Of a stretch of 40,620 nucleotides of DNA, positions 1 to 8,764 are shown in pieces. The translations under genes and the position numbers were made by a program. Within the stretch, counting starts at the first letter, position 1; every line of letters begins with the position of its first letter. A model generated the notes under the pieces. It was not told the origin of the DNA, made no database searches, and saw only the letters and a program-made list of their open reading frames with translations. The DNA comes from Treponema sp. (GTDB lineage: Bacteria; Spirochaetota; Spirochaetia; Treponematales; Breznakiellaceae), in NCBI GenBank assembly GCA_031257385.1, contig JAIROT010000173.1, forward strand, positions 1 to 40,620. The letters are read 5' to 3'.

Positions 1-227
1 ACGAAGAGGAATGGAAAGTCTTGTATTGTGTTGCGAACAGGACGAAGGAAGCGCCTGAAAAACCATACACGATAAAGGAAGCGGTGGAGCATATCGGCAA
101 CCCGGGAGGTCCCAGACGTGCCCCGAGTGACGGTCCTCCCGGTGTAAAAACGGTCTGGCGGGGTTTACAGAAATTCTACACCCTCTACGACTATAGGGAA
201 ATGTTCGACTTTGTGGGTCAAGTTTAG
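1..227 (+). CDS. IS4/Tn5-type transposase, C-terminal fragment (5' end outside window)
   Basis: The frame is open from base 3 to the TAG at 225-227, giving about 74 residues of a protein that begins left of the window. The ORF-track start (TTG at 21) is only the first start-like codon. The motifs TIKEAVEHIGNPGG, a short basic linker and GVKTVWRGLQKFYTL match the C-terminal dimerisation region of IS4-family (Tn5-like) transposases, which usually reads 'LREAV..IA.LGGF....DGEPGVKT.WRGL..L'. The protein would catalyse cut-and-paste DNA transposition. Whether the element is intact cannot be judged from this edge, and I could not identify its right terminal inverted repeat. Confidence 0.8.
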   Translation, partial: EEEWKVLYCVANRTKEAPEKPYTIKEAVEHIGNPGGPRRAPSDGPPGVKTVWRGLQKFYTLYDYREMFDFVGQV

Positions 228-330
228 AGCTTGCTCCGGAAAATTTACAACCCGTAGTAAAGATGTAAACCGATTTGCGTATCGGGGTATGGACCACGCC
301 AGTACAATAAATTTCCTATCCAACGAAGAT

Positions 331-360
331 ACCCAGGAGCTTGCTCCTGGGTTCTTCATT
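331..360 (+). terminator. Hairpin terminator after the transposase
   Basis: The perfect 10-bp inverted repeat ACCCAGGAGC-TT-GCTCCTGGGT is followed by the T-rich tail TCTTCATTTT. Nearly the same hairpin terminates ppdK at 11226-11251, so this is a recurring terminator sequence in the genome. Confidence 0.55.
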
Positions 361-407
361 TTCACGCTGTGTTTTCTGTCGCGTGTTTCCCTTCAAAACA
401 GCCCGGT
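359..407. repeat. 49-bp interspersed repeat, copy 1
   Basis: This 49-bp segment recurs at 2935-2983 with two differences. The core is GTTTCCCTTCAAAACAGCCC. It contains the pairing arms GCTGT-TTT / AAAACAGC, so it could fold. Each copy lies just downstream of a minus-strand gene: this one ends 9 bp before the MCP stop codon and the other ends 47 bp before the uridine kinase-like stop codon. Confidence 0.7.
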
Positions 408-416
408 AAATTCCCC

Positions 417-2606
417 TTATTCCACTTTGAACTTCGCCACCTCCTGAACCAGCACATCGATACTCTCTTTATTCTCCCCGCTGATGGCGCTGACCCGGGT
501 TACCGCCGTGTTGATCTGTTCCACCCCTGTGGCCATCTCGCTCATCCCGTTGCTTATTTCCTGGGTTAGCAGTTCCAGACCTTTGCCCTCCTGTATGACC
601 TGGTTACTCCCTTCCAGCATTTCCGCAGAACTACTCTTGACCAGTTGAGTCGCCTCATGTAACTGTCCAATGGCCTCCAGTATCTGTTTGCTCCCCGCTC
701 CCTGTTCCTCCATAGCGTTGCGGATGTTTTCTTCCTGATCCGATACGGTTCTTACCCCGCTGTCTATGGCTTCAAACTTGTTCAGTACCTTGTCGGTGGA
801 TTTGGTTATCGTGTCGATAGAATCCTTTATCTTTTTAAGCACGGTGGAAATGGTCTTGGACTGCTCCCCCGAATTTTCCGCCAGTTTCCGTATTTCATCG
901 GCCACCACGGCGAAGCCCTTCCCCGCTTCCCCGGCGTGGGCGGCCTCGATGGCGGCGTTCATGGACAAGAGGTTGGTCTGGCTGGCGATATTCTCCATCA
1001 CTGCGTTTATCTCCAAAAGACCCTCGGATTCACGAGCAATCTCCTGAATATCCGCCGCTACTTCCTGAAGCCCCGTCCGCCCCGCTTCGGAAGCTTCGGT
1101 AAGGTCTTTCACGTTATCGCTGTTTTTGATCAATGTCCGGGTAACGGACTGGATGTTGGCAAGCATTTCTTCAATGGCACTTGAGGACTGGGCAACACTG
1201 GAGCTTTGCCGCTCCACATGACCGGTAAGTTTATCGATGTTGGCGGCGATCTGTTTCATGGCGGCGTTGGTTTCGGTAACGCCGGCGCTTTGGGTGATAA
1301 CTCTGCCTTTGATGCTTTGGATGTTGGCGGTAATTTCGTTTATAGCCGCGGCGGTTTCGTTCATGTTGGCAGCAAGTTCATTCCCGATATCAAAAAGGGA
1401 AATGCTCTGATTTTTGATGGTAAGCACAAGGGTTTTGATCTTTTCCAGGGTCGCGTTAAAGTGCCGGGACAGATCGCCAATTTCGTCTTTTGAGCGGACA
1501 TCAACGGTTTTTGTCAGATCCCCTTCGCCCTCGGATATGTCCTTGAGAGTAAGGGCCGTCTTGACAATGGGGCTGGTAATCCTGGTGCTGAGGAAAAAGG
1601 CAAGGAGAAAAACCGCGATAATGGTTACGCCAAGGACGATCATGGTAATTCGTTGTATATCCAGGATGGTTCCGTAGAGTACCGATTCGGGAAGAGCCAG
1701 AACGACCCGGTAGCCGTTGCCTTCCACGGAAGTACCGGTCATATAGTACCGGTCCCCGGATTCGTCCTGGTACGACAGGGTAGAGCCCGTTGCCAGGTCC
1801 CGCGAAGCCTGCTGTAAATGAGCGGGGAGACTGTCGATGGTGATTTCTTCGTTCACGTTCAGGGCCCTTTCAGTGTATCGCCCCTGGACGGGATCAAATT
1901 CCCGGTGGGAAAGGACGGTATTGTTTTCGGAAAAGATGAGGAAAATCAGTTGTTCCCCGAAATTTTCCCTGATTTGGGCGGTAAGGGTATCCAGGATCTC
2001 CCCCATGGTACGATCCTCAACATAAATTCCCAGAAGGCCGGCAGTTGCACCGGATTGAGCGATAACGCTGGAACCCACGATCACGAGTTTTTGCCCTGTC
2101 GATCTGGCAAGCATGGGGTTGGAAACATAGGTACGGTGTTCCCCGGCGGTATTGGTTCCCACAAGACAGGTAAAATAATCGCGGGTGTTAAGGAGGCTCG
2201 GCGCCGCGGCGGGATCGCCGTTGTCCCCGGTCATGAGGCCGCCCAGGGCGGGGTTCCCCGGATTGTCGGAACGGTAATAGCTGCCGTCGGGGCGGCAAAA
2301 CAGGTAGGTATGGATACTGTCGTTTAGGGCAAGCTCCTCTACCAGCGGGTCCAGGGCCTGCTTTTTTTCCGGCCAGGTCATTTCCGCCAGGCCGGGGAAG
2401 AAGGACGCCGATTCCACAAGGCCGGCCTTCCGCTCAAAGAAGGCTTCGATGTCCCTGGCGATGGTGGTGGAATATTCCGAAAGAAACCCTTGGGCATTCT
2501 GCCTGATAGCGCTGCTTGACTGCAACAGGATTATTCCTATCCCCGCAAGAAAGGGGATTATAGAAATAAGAATAAAAACAACGATTAATTTCTTGCGCAG
2601 TTTCAT
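417..2606 (-). CDS. Methyl-accepting chemotaxis protein with Cache-type sensor domain
   Basis: This 729-residue transmembrane chemoreceptor signals to CheA/CheW. TM1 is at about residues 7-29. A periplasmic region of about 285 residues follows, of Cache-like size and pattern, and its ligand cannot be told. TM2 is at about 318-343. A HAMP-like segment ([25 protein letters not shown]) follows, then the long helical signalling domain. The hairpin tip is recognisable as [19 protein letters not shown] followed by [16 protein letters not shown]. There is no C-terminal NWETF-type CheR tether. The start ATG has a Shine-Dalgarno AAGGAG 8 nt upstream and overlaps (ATGA) the stop of a 7-codon leader ORF. 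The gene stands alone, with the 49-bp repeat downstream. Confidence 0.95.
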   Translation of the reverse strand: MKLRKKLIVVFILISIIPFLAGIGIILLQSSSAIRQNAQGFLSEYSTTIARDIEAFFERKAGLVESASFFPGLAEMTWPEKKQALDPLVEELALNDSIHTYLFCRPDGSYYRSDNPGNPALGGLMTGDNGDPAAAPSLLNTRDYFTCLVGTNTAGEHRTYVSNPMLARSTGQKLVIVGSSVIAQSGATAGLLGIYVEDRTMGEILDTLTAQIRENFGEQLIFLIFSENNTVLSHREFDPVQGRYTERALNVNEEITIDSLPAHLQQASRDLATGSTLSYQDESGDRYYMTGTSVEGNGYRVVLALPESVLYGTILDIQRITMIVLGVTIIAVFLLAFFLSTRITSPIVKTALTLKDISEGEGDLTKTVDVRSKDEIGDLSRHFNATLEKIKTLVLTIKNQSISLFDIGNELAANMNETAAAINEITANIQSIKGRVITQSAGVTETNAAMKQIAANIDKLTGHVERQSSSVAQSSSAIEEMLANIQSVTRTLIKNSDNVKDLTEASEAGRTGLQEVAADIQEIARESEGLLEINAVMENIASQTNLLSMNAAIEAAHAGEAGKGFAVVADEIRKLAENSGEQSKTISTVLKKIKDSIDTITKSTDKVLNKFEAIDSGVRTVSDQEENIRNAMEEQGAGSKQILEAIGQLHEATQLVKSSSAEMLEGSNQVIQEGKGLELLTQEISNGMSEMATGVEQINTAVTRVSAISGENKESIDVLVQEVAKFKVE

Positions 2607-2626
2607 AACGGCATCTCCTTAGTCAT
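2603..2626 (-). CDS. Putative 7-codon leader ORF coupled to the MCP gene
   Basis: AAGGAGG, five bases, then ATG opens the reading frame MTKEMPL, whose TGA overlaps the MCP start as ATGA. The MCP's own ribosome-binding site lies inside this small ORF. The arrangement fits translational coupling or a tuning leader, but an ORF this short can arise by chance. A similar arrangement precedes the cyclase gene at 40149-40181. Confidence 0.35.
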   Translation of the reverse strand: MTKEMPL

Positions 2627-2820
2627 AGTCGCCTCCTTATTCGTGCTGAAGGGTCTAATACTCCGCCCTTCAGGGCGAGCTTGTTGATTGGCAGCGCTAA
2701 AAGTACCAAAAAGCCGCTATGCCCCCATACGGAGACATGCTGCCGGCCACGCGGCGTTTTATGGGAAAAATGACGAACTCTTTTTTCGGGCAAATTTTTT
2801 TGGAAGATGAGCGAATTCAT

Positions 2821-2830
2821 GGGGGGGGGG
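2821..2830. repeat. Homopolymeric G10 tract
   Basis: Ten consecutive G residues (C10 on the MCP coding strand) lie about 215 bp upstream of the MCP start. Tracts of this length slip during replication. In T. pallidum, poly-G tracts upstream of genes vary expression. I cannot place this tract confidently inside a promoter. Confidence 0.8.
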
Positions 2831-2934
2831 CAAAATTCGTGCCAAAGCCGGTTGTTTCAGCGCAATTCTTTACAATATCCGGCCCCCGTTTCATGGATAA
2901 GAATATACCATGCATTACAATATAGGTCAATGGA

Positions 2935-2983
2935 TTTTCACGCTGTATTTTCTGTCGTGTGTTTCCCTTCAAAACAGCCCGGT
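2935..2983. repeat. 49-bp interspersed repeat, copy 2
   Basis: This is the second copy of the repeat at 359-407, with 47 of 49 positions the same and the same orientation. It ends 47 bp before the stop codon of the uridine kinase-like gene, which reads toward it. Confidence 0.7.
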
Positions 2984-3030
2984 TTAAGGGTATTCAGCGG
3001 CTTAAAAAAGAAACGCCGATACCCTGATCC

Positions 3031-4698
3031 TCAATACTTGAACTCGCTCTCGCCGATGAATTCCCGCAGAATACTGGTGCCGGGTACATACTGCGGCGGT
3101 ATGGGGGCAAAATTTTCCAGGAACGAGAGGAGCCTCACCGCCTCGGCGTATTCCGGGCGGCTCGGTTTGACCCCCCGCAGCAGGGGGTCGGCGTAGTATT
3201 TGAGGACTGAAAGCTCGTAGTCCAGGGCGGAGTTGAAGGCCGCGTCCGCCGTGTTCTGAAAGGGGAAGATGTGTTTGCGCTCGCCGGCCTGTACGCCGGG
3301 CCACATCTTGATAGTATCCGCCGCGTCCTTGCCCCTGAACTGATAGTCACGGACCATGCGCCGCAGGAGCCGGTTGTCACTGGTGGGGATGCGGTTGTGA
3401 TCGTCCAGGTTGAGCTGAGTGAGGGCCGAAACGTAAATCTTGAATTTCGTACCACGCTCTATGCTGGGGGTAAGGGCGTCGTTGAGGCTGTGGATACCCT
3501 CCACGATGAGCACGGTCCGCCGGTCCAGGCGTATCTTTCTGCCGCCGCTTTCCTTCCGTCTGCCCGTCTTAAAATCGTACAGCGGCAGGGTTATTTCCTC
3601 CCCCCGGTACAGGGCAAGAAGCTGCTCGTTGAGGAAAGGCACATCCAGGGCCTCAAGACATTCGTAGTCGGGTTCTCCCTTTTCATCCCTTGGGGTATTG
3701 TCGGTCCCCACATAATAATCATCCAGGCTGATGGCGACAGGCTTGATCCCCATTACCATCAACTCAATGGAGAGCCGTTTCGCGCTGGTGGTTTTGCCCG
3801 AACTGGAAGGCCCGGCAATAAGTATCATTTTAAGGTTATCCCGTTTTTCATAGATCTGCTCGGTGATATCCGCCATCTTGCGGGCCTGGTGCGCTTCGGC
3901 GATTCTGATGTAGTCCCGGACCGCGCGCTTTGCCACAAGGGAGTTAAGCTCGCCTACCACCCTGACCTCCACAATGCGGCCCCATTTTTTATACTCGTTG
4001 TATACCTCGAAAATTTTGGGCTCGTCTTCAAAGGGGCTGATGGTCTTTCCCCTGCCGACAGCGGGGAAGCGGAGCAGAAAGCCGTCCCGATAGGGCATAA
4101 GCTCAAACGCCGAAAGCTGGCCGGTATGCGCGACCAGCGGCTCAACATAGATGTCAACGTAATCCAGGCACTCATTAACCTTGATCCGCGAGGTGCTGCG
4201 CTGATCCAGAAGCAGCACCGTATCGGTCTGTCGGTTCTTCCTGAATACCTCCAGGGCTTCTTCGTAGGCCATGTATTTGAAAGTGACGGGAAGGTCTTCC
4301 CTGACAAGCCATTCCATTGCTTTGGCAAGGGCGGATATATCTTTCCCGCTGGGCTGCTTGCCGGAGTTGAAGGTGTAGTAATAACTGTTTCCCAGTGAAT
4401 GGCCCACGTAAAGGCTCCTTCCGGGAAAGAGTTTTCGCGCCGCGATGGCCAGGAGGAAGGACAGGGAACGGCGGTAGATCATCGCCCCTTCAGGAGATTC
4501 CAGAAGCATCGGTTCCAGTACCGAATTCACCGCAAGCCGGGTTTTAAGGGGCCGTATCTCGTTGTTTACCCTGACCGCCGCGATGCTGTCCACGGGAATG
4601 CCGAAATGTTCAAGCAGCGTGTCCGCCGGGGTTCCATAGGGACAGTACAGGCCCTCCTTTTCCGCGTTATTGGCAAATCGAATATACAGTTCATTCAT
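3031..4698 (-). CDS. Uridine kinase-like protein with N-terminal TGS-type domain
   Basis: This is a 555-residue protein with the architecture common in spirochetes and some Firmicutes. A short TGS/ThrRS-editing-like N-terminus (about 1-260) is fused to a uridine kinase/phosphoribulokinase-family P-loop domain. The Walker A motif is GPSSSGKTT at about residue 293, followed by the substrate-region motif SLDDYYV and the strand VLIVEGIH. The kinase domain would phosphorylate a nucleoside such as uridine, but the true substrate of these fusions is uncertain. The start ATG overlaps the TAA of the upstream pncB gene (TAATG), so the two are almost certainly translated together, which suggests a role in nucleotide or NAD salvage. 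Confidence 0.88.
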   Translation of the reverse strand: MNELYIRFANNAEKEGLYCPYGTPADTLLEHFGIPVDSIAAVRVNNEIRPLKTRLAVNSVLEPMLLESPEGAMIYRRSLSFLLAIAARKLFPGRSLYVGHSLGNSYYYTFNSGKQPSGKDISALAKAMEWLVREDLPVTFKYMAYEEALEVFRKNRQTDTVLLLDQRSTSRIKVNECLDYVDIYVEPLVAHTGQLSAFELMPYRDGFLLRFPAVGRGKTISPFEDEPKIFEVYNEYKKWGRIVEVRVVGELNSLVAKRAVRDYIRIAEAHQARKMADITEQIYEKRDNLKMILIAGPSSSGKTTSAKRLSIELMVMGIKPVAISLDDYYVGTDNTPRDEKGEPDYECLEALDVPFLNEQLLALYRGEEITLPLYDFKTGRRKESGGRKIRLDRRTVLIVEGIHSLNDALTPSIERGTKFKIYVSALTQLNLDDHNRIPTSDNRLLRRMVRDYQFRGKDAADTIKMWPGVQAGERKHIFPFQNTADAAFNSALDYELSVLKYYADPLLRGVKPSRPEYAEAVRLLSFLENFAPIPPQYVPGTSILREFIGESEFKY

Positions 4699-6173
4699 TA
4701 CAGGTCCCCTAGATACGTATTTATGAGTTCAAGTTTAAGGCGGCGGAGTTTTTCGGTAATTGAAACCTTGTACACGTGCGGGTTGAGCATCCGCTTATAG
4801 CTGGAATCAAAACATTCCAAATCAGCCGCCGCGTGGGCGCGTATTTCGCTTAACGAAGGAAGCGGGGAAACAAGTTCGCCGCCTGACAGCCGTTTTTTCA
4901 ACAGCGGCTCCGCGTCCCCTTCAATCAAATGATAAAAATGCCGGTAGTCCGCCGAGGGATGCCAAAAACTGCAGCGCATCCCTTTTCCCAGCGAGTCGAA
5001 GTCACCCTCGCCGTCAAGACCGAGCACATCGGCAATTGCGCCGGCGCTTGCGTCTTTTATCCGCCATACCTGCTTAATTCCGGGGTTGGTGGTCTTTTCC
5101 GGGTTATCTGAAAATTTTATCACGGGGATCATACGGCCCCGCCCGTTATCACGCGCGGTAAGTTTGTACACGCCGGTAAAGGCCGCGTCTTTTCCGCCGC
5201 TAACCATCTGGGTTCCCACCCCCCAGGTATTTACCGGCGCGCCTGAATTCACCAGCGTCTCAATAATCGATTCATCAAGATCATTGGAAACGCTGATCGT
5301 CGCCGCGTTAAACCCCGCCTCGTCGAGGAGCCGCCGCACCTCAACCGAAAGGTAATGTATATCCCCTGAGTCAAGACGCACCCCGAAATTCTTTCCCCGC
5401 TTTTTAAGTTTTTCCCCGGCCTTTATGGCGTTGTGAATTCCGCTTTTCAGGGTGTCGTAGGTGTCAACAAGGAAAACGGCTTTATCGGGATAAAGCTCCG
5501 CGTAGGACTCAAAGGCTTCTTCCTCGCTGGGAAAGGACATGACCCAGGAATGGGCCATGGTTCCCAGCACGGGTATGCCGAAAATTTTCCCCGCCAGGGT
5601 GTTGGACGTCCCCATTGCGCCGCCTATATATGCGGCTCTGGCTGCGGAGATTGCCCCGTCCGGCCCCTGGGCGCGGCGGAGGCCGAATTCCATTACCGAA
5701 CCCTTTCCCGAAGCAAGCCAGACCCGGCAGGCCTTGGTGGCGATAAGGCTTTGAAAATTGATGATGTTAAGCAGCATCCCCTCAATGATTTGACATTCGA
5801 TAAGCCCCCCCTCAATTCTGATGAGCGGCTCCTGGGGGAACACCACCGTTCCCTCGTCAATGGCCCAGAGGGAACCGGTAAAACTGAAGCCTTTGAGGTA
5901 TTCGCTGAAGGCCTCCTCAAACATACCCAGGCTTTTAAGCCAGGCTATGTCATCTGCTGAAAACGAAAAAGCCCTGAGCCTGTCCAGCAAAGTTCCCAGT
6001 CCCGCGAATAGCGCGTAGCCGCCGCCAAAAGGCTGCTTGCGGAAAAACATCTCGAAGACCGCCCGCTGATTCATGTTTTTTTTCCAGTAGCCCTGGGCCA
6101 TGGTGAGGGAATAAAAATCGGTGAACAGCGCAGAGTCCGCGGCTGCCGAAATTGTACCGGCGTCAATAGGCAT
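4698..6173 (-). CDS. pncB: Nicotinate phosphoribosyltransferase
   Basis: This 491-residue cytoplasmic enzyme joins nicotinate to PRPP to give nicotinate mononucleotide in the Preiss-Handler NAD salvage route. Family landmarks are the N-terminal LFTDFYSLTMAQGYWK, FEMFFRK, the central FGLRRAQGPDGA and AAYIGGAMGTSNTLAG segments, and GVRLDSGD followed by ISVSNDLDE and WGVGTQMVSGG. The length is typical. An AGGAG ribosome-binding site precedes the ATG. The next gene downstream, a kinase-like protein, overlaps its stop codon. A strong hairpin separates it from accA upstream. Confidence 0.95.
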   Translation of the reverse strand: MPIDAGTISAAADSALFTDFYSLTMAQGYWKKNMNQRAVFEMFFRKQPFGGGYALFAGLGTLLDRLRAFSFSADDIAWLKSLGMFEEAFSEYLKGFSFTGSLWAIDEGTVVFPQEPLIRIEGGLIECQIIEGMLLNIINFQSLIATKACRVWLASGKGSVMEFGLRRAQGPDGAISAARAAYIGGAMGTSNTLAGKIFGIPVLGTMAHSWVMSFPSEEEAFESYAELYPDKAVFLVDTYDTLKSGIHNAIKAGEKLKKRGKNFGVRLDSGDIHYLSVEVRRLLDEAGFNAATISVSNDLDESIIETLVNSGAPVNTWGVGTQMVSGGKDAAFTGVYKLTARDNGRGRMIPVIKFSDNPEKTTNPGIKQVWRIKDASAGAIADVLGLDGEGDFDSLGKGMRCSFWHPSADYRHFYHLIEGDAEPLLKKRLSGGELVSPLPSLSEIRAHAAADLECFDSSYKRMLNPHVYKVSITEKLRRLKLELINTYLGDL

Positions 6174-6192
6174 GGTTTCTCCTTGTAATTAG

Positions 6193-6228
6193 AGTCTGTC
6201 CGTAATATAGACACATTACGGGCAGACT
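6193..6228 (-). terminator. Hairpin between accA and pncB
   Basis: The 14-bp stem AGTCTG(T/C)CCGTAAT has one wobble pair and an 8-base loop, and lies between the accA stop and the pncB ribosome-binding site. It lacks a clear U tract, so it may be a weak terminator, a processing or stability element, or a repeat. Confidence 0.4.
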
Positions 6229-6236
6229 GCCTTAAA

Positions 6237-7040
6237 TTATTCGCTGAACACGCCGATCTTCCTGAATTTCTGATAGCGCTTTTCAGGCAGATATTCGGGG
6301 TCTTCTGCGGAAAGGCGGTTCAGCGCGTTCCGCAGCCAGGCGGCGATATTCGCCGCGGTAAACTCGATGTTCTTCGCCGCTCCGCCCTCGGGCTCGGCGA
6401 TGATCCCGTCGCAGACGCCGAAAGAACAGAGGTCTTCGGCGGTAATTTTCATCAGTTCCGCCGCCTCTTTTTCCCGGCCCCCGTCTTTCCACAGAATAGA
6501 CGCGAAGCCCTTGGGGGAAATTACCGAATACAGGGCGTTTTCCAGCATGACAAGCTCATCACAGACCCCCAGGGCCAGCGCGCCGCCGGAACCGCCCTCG
6601 CCCAGCACAATCGAAATCACCGGAGTTTTGAGCATCATAAATTCCTGAAGGTTGCGCGCAATCGCCTCTCCCTGTCCCCGCTCCTCTGCGCCTACCCCGC
6701 AAAACGCGCCGGGTGTATCAATGAAACAGATCACCGGACGGCGGAATTTTTCCGCCTGCTTCGCCAGCCGCAGGGCTTTGCGGTAGCCTTCGGGGTGGGG
6801 CATGGAAAAATTTACCCTCTTGAGTTCTTCAATGTCCCTGGCCCGCACCTGGGCGAGTACGGTAACAGGCGTTTCGTCCAATAAAGCGATGCCGCCAAGG
6901 ACAGCCGGATCATCGCTGAAATAACGGTCGCCGTGGAACTCGATAAAATCATTGAATAAAAGGGGTATGTATTCACGAATGGTAGGGCGGCCCAGGCTGC
7001 GGAGCAGTTCCAGCCGCTGGACAATGGTCAGTTTCGCCAT
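6237..7040 (-). CDS. accA: Acetyl-CoA carboxylase carboxyltransferase subunit alpha
   Basis: This 267-residue subunit works with AccD to transfer CO2 from carboxybiotin to acetyl-CoA, giving malonyl-CoA for fatty acid synthesis. Recognisable motifs are MPHPEGYRKALRL, FIDTPGA..GVGAEERGQ, EGGSGGALALGV and YSVISPKGFASILWK. It lacks about 50 N-terminal residues of the E. coli protein, as do the short clostridial-type AccA proteins, so it need not be truncated. Its ATG overlaps the accD TGA (ATGA), giving coupled synthesis. The biotin carrier (accB) and carboxylase (accC) genes are not in the window. Confidence 0.95.
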   Translation of the reverse strand: MAKLTIVQRLELLRSLGRPTIREYIPLLFNDFIEFHGDRYFSDDPAVLGGIALLDETPVTVLAQVRARDIEELKRVNFSMPHPEGYRKALRLAKQAEKFRRPVICFIDTPGAFCGVGAEERGQGEAIARNLQEFMMLKTPVISIVLGEGGSGGALALGVCDELVMLENALYSVISPKGFASILWKDGGREKEAAELMKITAEDLCSFGVCDGIIAEPEGGAAKNIEFTAANIAAWLRNALNRLSAEDPEYLPEKRYQKFRKIGVFSE

Positions 7041-7840
7041 CAGGCCCCCCTTCCCGCGCCGTCCGGGAGGGGCTTGTAACCGTGCATCCTGATGAGGCGG
7101 GCAAGCGTTGAAGGCAGTTCCGCGCGGTGGACAATCATATCCGCAAAGCCGTGGTCAAAGACGAATTCCGCGGACTGGAACTTTTCCGGCAGGGTGTAGC
7201 CGATGGTGTCCTGAATGACCCGTTTTCCCGCAAAACCGACAAGCACCCCCGGCTCGACAATGATGATGTCCCCAAGACTGGCAAAGGACGCGGTAACACC
7301 ACCCGTGGTAGGATCGGCCATTACGCTGATGTAGAGCTGCCCCGCCTTGTTGTGCCTGGCTGCGGCGCCCGAGGTTTTCGCCATCTGCATCAGCGAAAAA
7401 ATACCTTCCTGCATACGCGCGCCGCCCGAAGCGGTAAAGATGATCACCGGCAGCTTGTGCCTGCTGCCATACTCAAAGGCCCGCGTAATTTTTTCCCCAA
7501 CCACGCTGCCCATGCTGGCCATCATAAAATGGCTGTCCATGACGCAGAGCACCGCAGGATAACCCTGAATGGCGCAGCGGCCGCTCAACACCGCTTCCCG
7601 CGCTCCGCAGCTTTCCCGCAATTCGCGGAGCCTGTCCTTATATCCGGGAAAATCTATGGGATTCCCCGACTCCATCCCCGCGTCAAATTCAACAAAACTG
7701 CCCTCATCCGCGGTAATACTGAGCCGCTGCCGCCAGTTAAGCCGGCTGTGATACCCACAGTGATCGCAGACCCAGCGTTTCCGCTCAAAAACCGCGCCGG
7801 GGCAGAAGTTTTGGCATTGCGGACAGATAAAATCAGCCAT
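7040..7840 (-). CDS. accD: Acetyl-CoA carboxylase carboxyltransferase subunit beta
   Basis: This 266-residue partner of AccA begins with the four-cysteine zinc ribbon (CPQC near residues 6-9 and CDHC near 25-28) typical of AccD. The carboxyltransferase core follows, with FTASGGARMQEG, MADPTTGGVTASFA and PGVLVGFAGKRVI. It is first in the accD-accA pair. No Shine-Dalgarno precedes the ATG. A good promoter (TTGAAC-17-TAAAAT) ends only six bases upstream, so the transcript appears to be leaderless. It is transcribed divergently from the TetR-type regulator, which is a plausible but unproven regulator of it. Confidence 0.95.
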   Translation of the reverse strand: MADFICPQCQNFCPGAVFERKRWVCDHCGYHSRLNWRQRLSITADEGSFVEFDAGMESGNPIDFPGYKDRLRELRESCGAREAVLSGRCAIQGYPAVLCVMDSHFMMASMGSVVGEKITRAFEYGSRHKLPVIIFTASGGARMQEGIFSLMQMAKTSGAAARHNKAGQLYISVMADPTTGGVTASFASLGDIIIVEPGVLVGFAGKRVIQDTIGYTLPEKFQSAEFVFDHGFADMIVHRAELPSTLARLIRMHGYKPLPDGAGRGA

Positions 7841-7846
7841 TACCCA

Positions 7847-7875
7847 ATTTTAACTGAAGCGTCCTGACTGTTCAA
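7847..7875 (-). promoter_or_regulatory. Predicted accD promoter, giving a leaderless mRNA
   Basis: On the minus strand, TTGAAC, a 17-base spacer and TAAAAT match a sigma-70 promoter. The -10 box ends six bases before the accD ATG, so transcription should start at or beside the start codon. Confidence 0.6.
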
Positions 7876-7988
7876 TAGGAAGAAGAGAAAGCGCAGGGCA
7901 AGGGCCTTTGCTTTTTCGAGTCGGACGGGCGCAGTATCTTCAAAAAAGACTGTAGTATTTGTCCTGATTGTGGTATTCTGGGATCGCC

Positions 7989-8621
7989 ATGTCTATAGTA
8001 GTTGAGCATGAAAAGCGGCGGAAGGAAATTCTCGAAAAGGCCCTGGATGTTTTTGTGGAAGAGGGCTTTGAGAACGCCACCTTTCAAAAAATAGCCGTCC
8101 GCTGCGGCATTACCCGGACCACCCTGTATATCTATTTCAAGCACAAAAAGGAAATTTTTAATTACAGCATCAAGCTGCTGCTGCTGAAGGTGGAAGAAGA
8201 TATCCAGCGGATCCGTTCCGATACCGGCCTGAACAGCGTAGAAAAAATCACCAGAGTCCTGTTGGATATTTTACGGCGTCTGGAAGAAAACCGGCGTCTC
8301 CTTTCGGTGATTCTCGATTATCTGCTGTACCTTTCAAAAAGCGACGCCAATCCCCAAATCAGAATCCGCCGCCGTACCCTGAAGCTGCGGCACATTTTGG
8401 CGTCCATGGTGATTGAAGGAATTAAGGCCGGCGAATTAAACCGCGTAAACATTAAAACCGCCGATGATTACCTGTACAGTTTTATCGAGGCCGCCATTTT
8501 CCAACTGGTGGTTATGAAACCGGAAACAGTGGGAAATTTGCGGGAAGCGGTTATTTTCGCGGTGAGGCAGTTCGCCCGAAAGGATGATGCGCCCGCGGAG
8601 CTTATGAAGGATGCAACATAA
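7989..8621 (+). CDS. TetR-family transcriptional regulator
   Basis: This 210-residue regulator has an N-terminal helix-turn-helix (about 10-55): RKEILEKALDVFVEEGF, FQKIAVRCGITRTTLYIYF, KHKKEIF. A helical ligand and dimerisation domain follows. I chose the ATG at 7989 over the track's TTG at 7968 because TetR proteins usually begin a few residues before the first helix; the ribosome-binding site is weak (GGGA). It is divergent from accDA and upstream of pta. Control of acetyl-CoA or fatty acid genes is possible, but the ligand is unknown. Confidence 0.9.
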   Translation: MSIVVEHEKRRKEILEKALDVFVEEGFENATFQKIAVRCGITRTTLYIYFKHKKEIFNYSIKLLLLKVEEDIQRIRSDTGLNSVEKITRVLLDILRRLEENRRLLSVILDYLLYLSKSDANPQIRIRRRTLKLRHILASMVIEGIKAGELNRVNIKTADDYLYSFIEAAIFQLVVMKPETVGNLREAVIFAVRQFARKDDAPAELMKDAT

Positions 8622-8704
8622 CGCGGGGACTTTCCCCATTTCCCCATTTGATCACTTGCGGAATTCCGTATGGCAGGGTATGCTTAAGGATATTGGACTT
8701 GTTC

Positions 8705-8764
8705 GATAACCCGCTTGGTTATCCCGCCGGTCTTGCAGTTTTTCAGGCTAAAGTCCTGCAAGAC
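8705..8764 (+). promoter_or_regulatory. Two hairpins upstream of pta
   Basis: Two inverted repeats lie in the 212-bp gap before pta: GATAAC..GTTATC (8705-8723) and a perfect 9-bp stem GTCTTGCAG..CTGCAAGAC (8730-8764). The second is not followed by a U tract. It may end the regulator transcript or structure the pta leader; I recognise no known riboswitch. Confidence 0.35.

Larger units (their letters stand above)
2639..3030. other. Intergenic region upstream of the MCP gene
   Basis: I see no credible gene here; the short ORFs have no recognisable composition. The region holds a hairpin CGCCCT-T-AGGGCG (about 2664-2677) beside a TTCGTGCTGA(A/G)GGG motif also found at 32258, a homopolymeric G10 tract, and the second copy of the 49-bp repeat. 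The left part resembles a diverged copy of the TTCGAAAGTCTGG module followed by CCGCCCTT, as at 25241. Confidence 0.5.

Noticed and set aside
3271-4398. 375-residue plus-strand ORF opposite the uridine kinase-like gene
   Set aside because: It is a shadow ORF in GC-rich DNA; the minus-strand frame carries the P-loop and family motifs.
6237-7040. accA as an N-terminally truncated gene
   Set aside because: The short form is known from clostridial-type AccA, and the start overlaps the accD stop, so it is probably complete.
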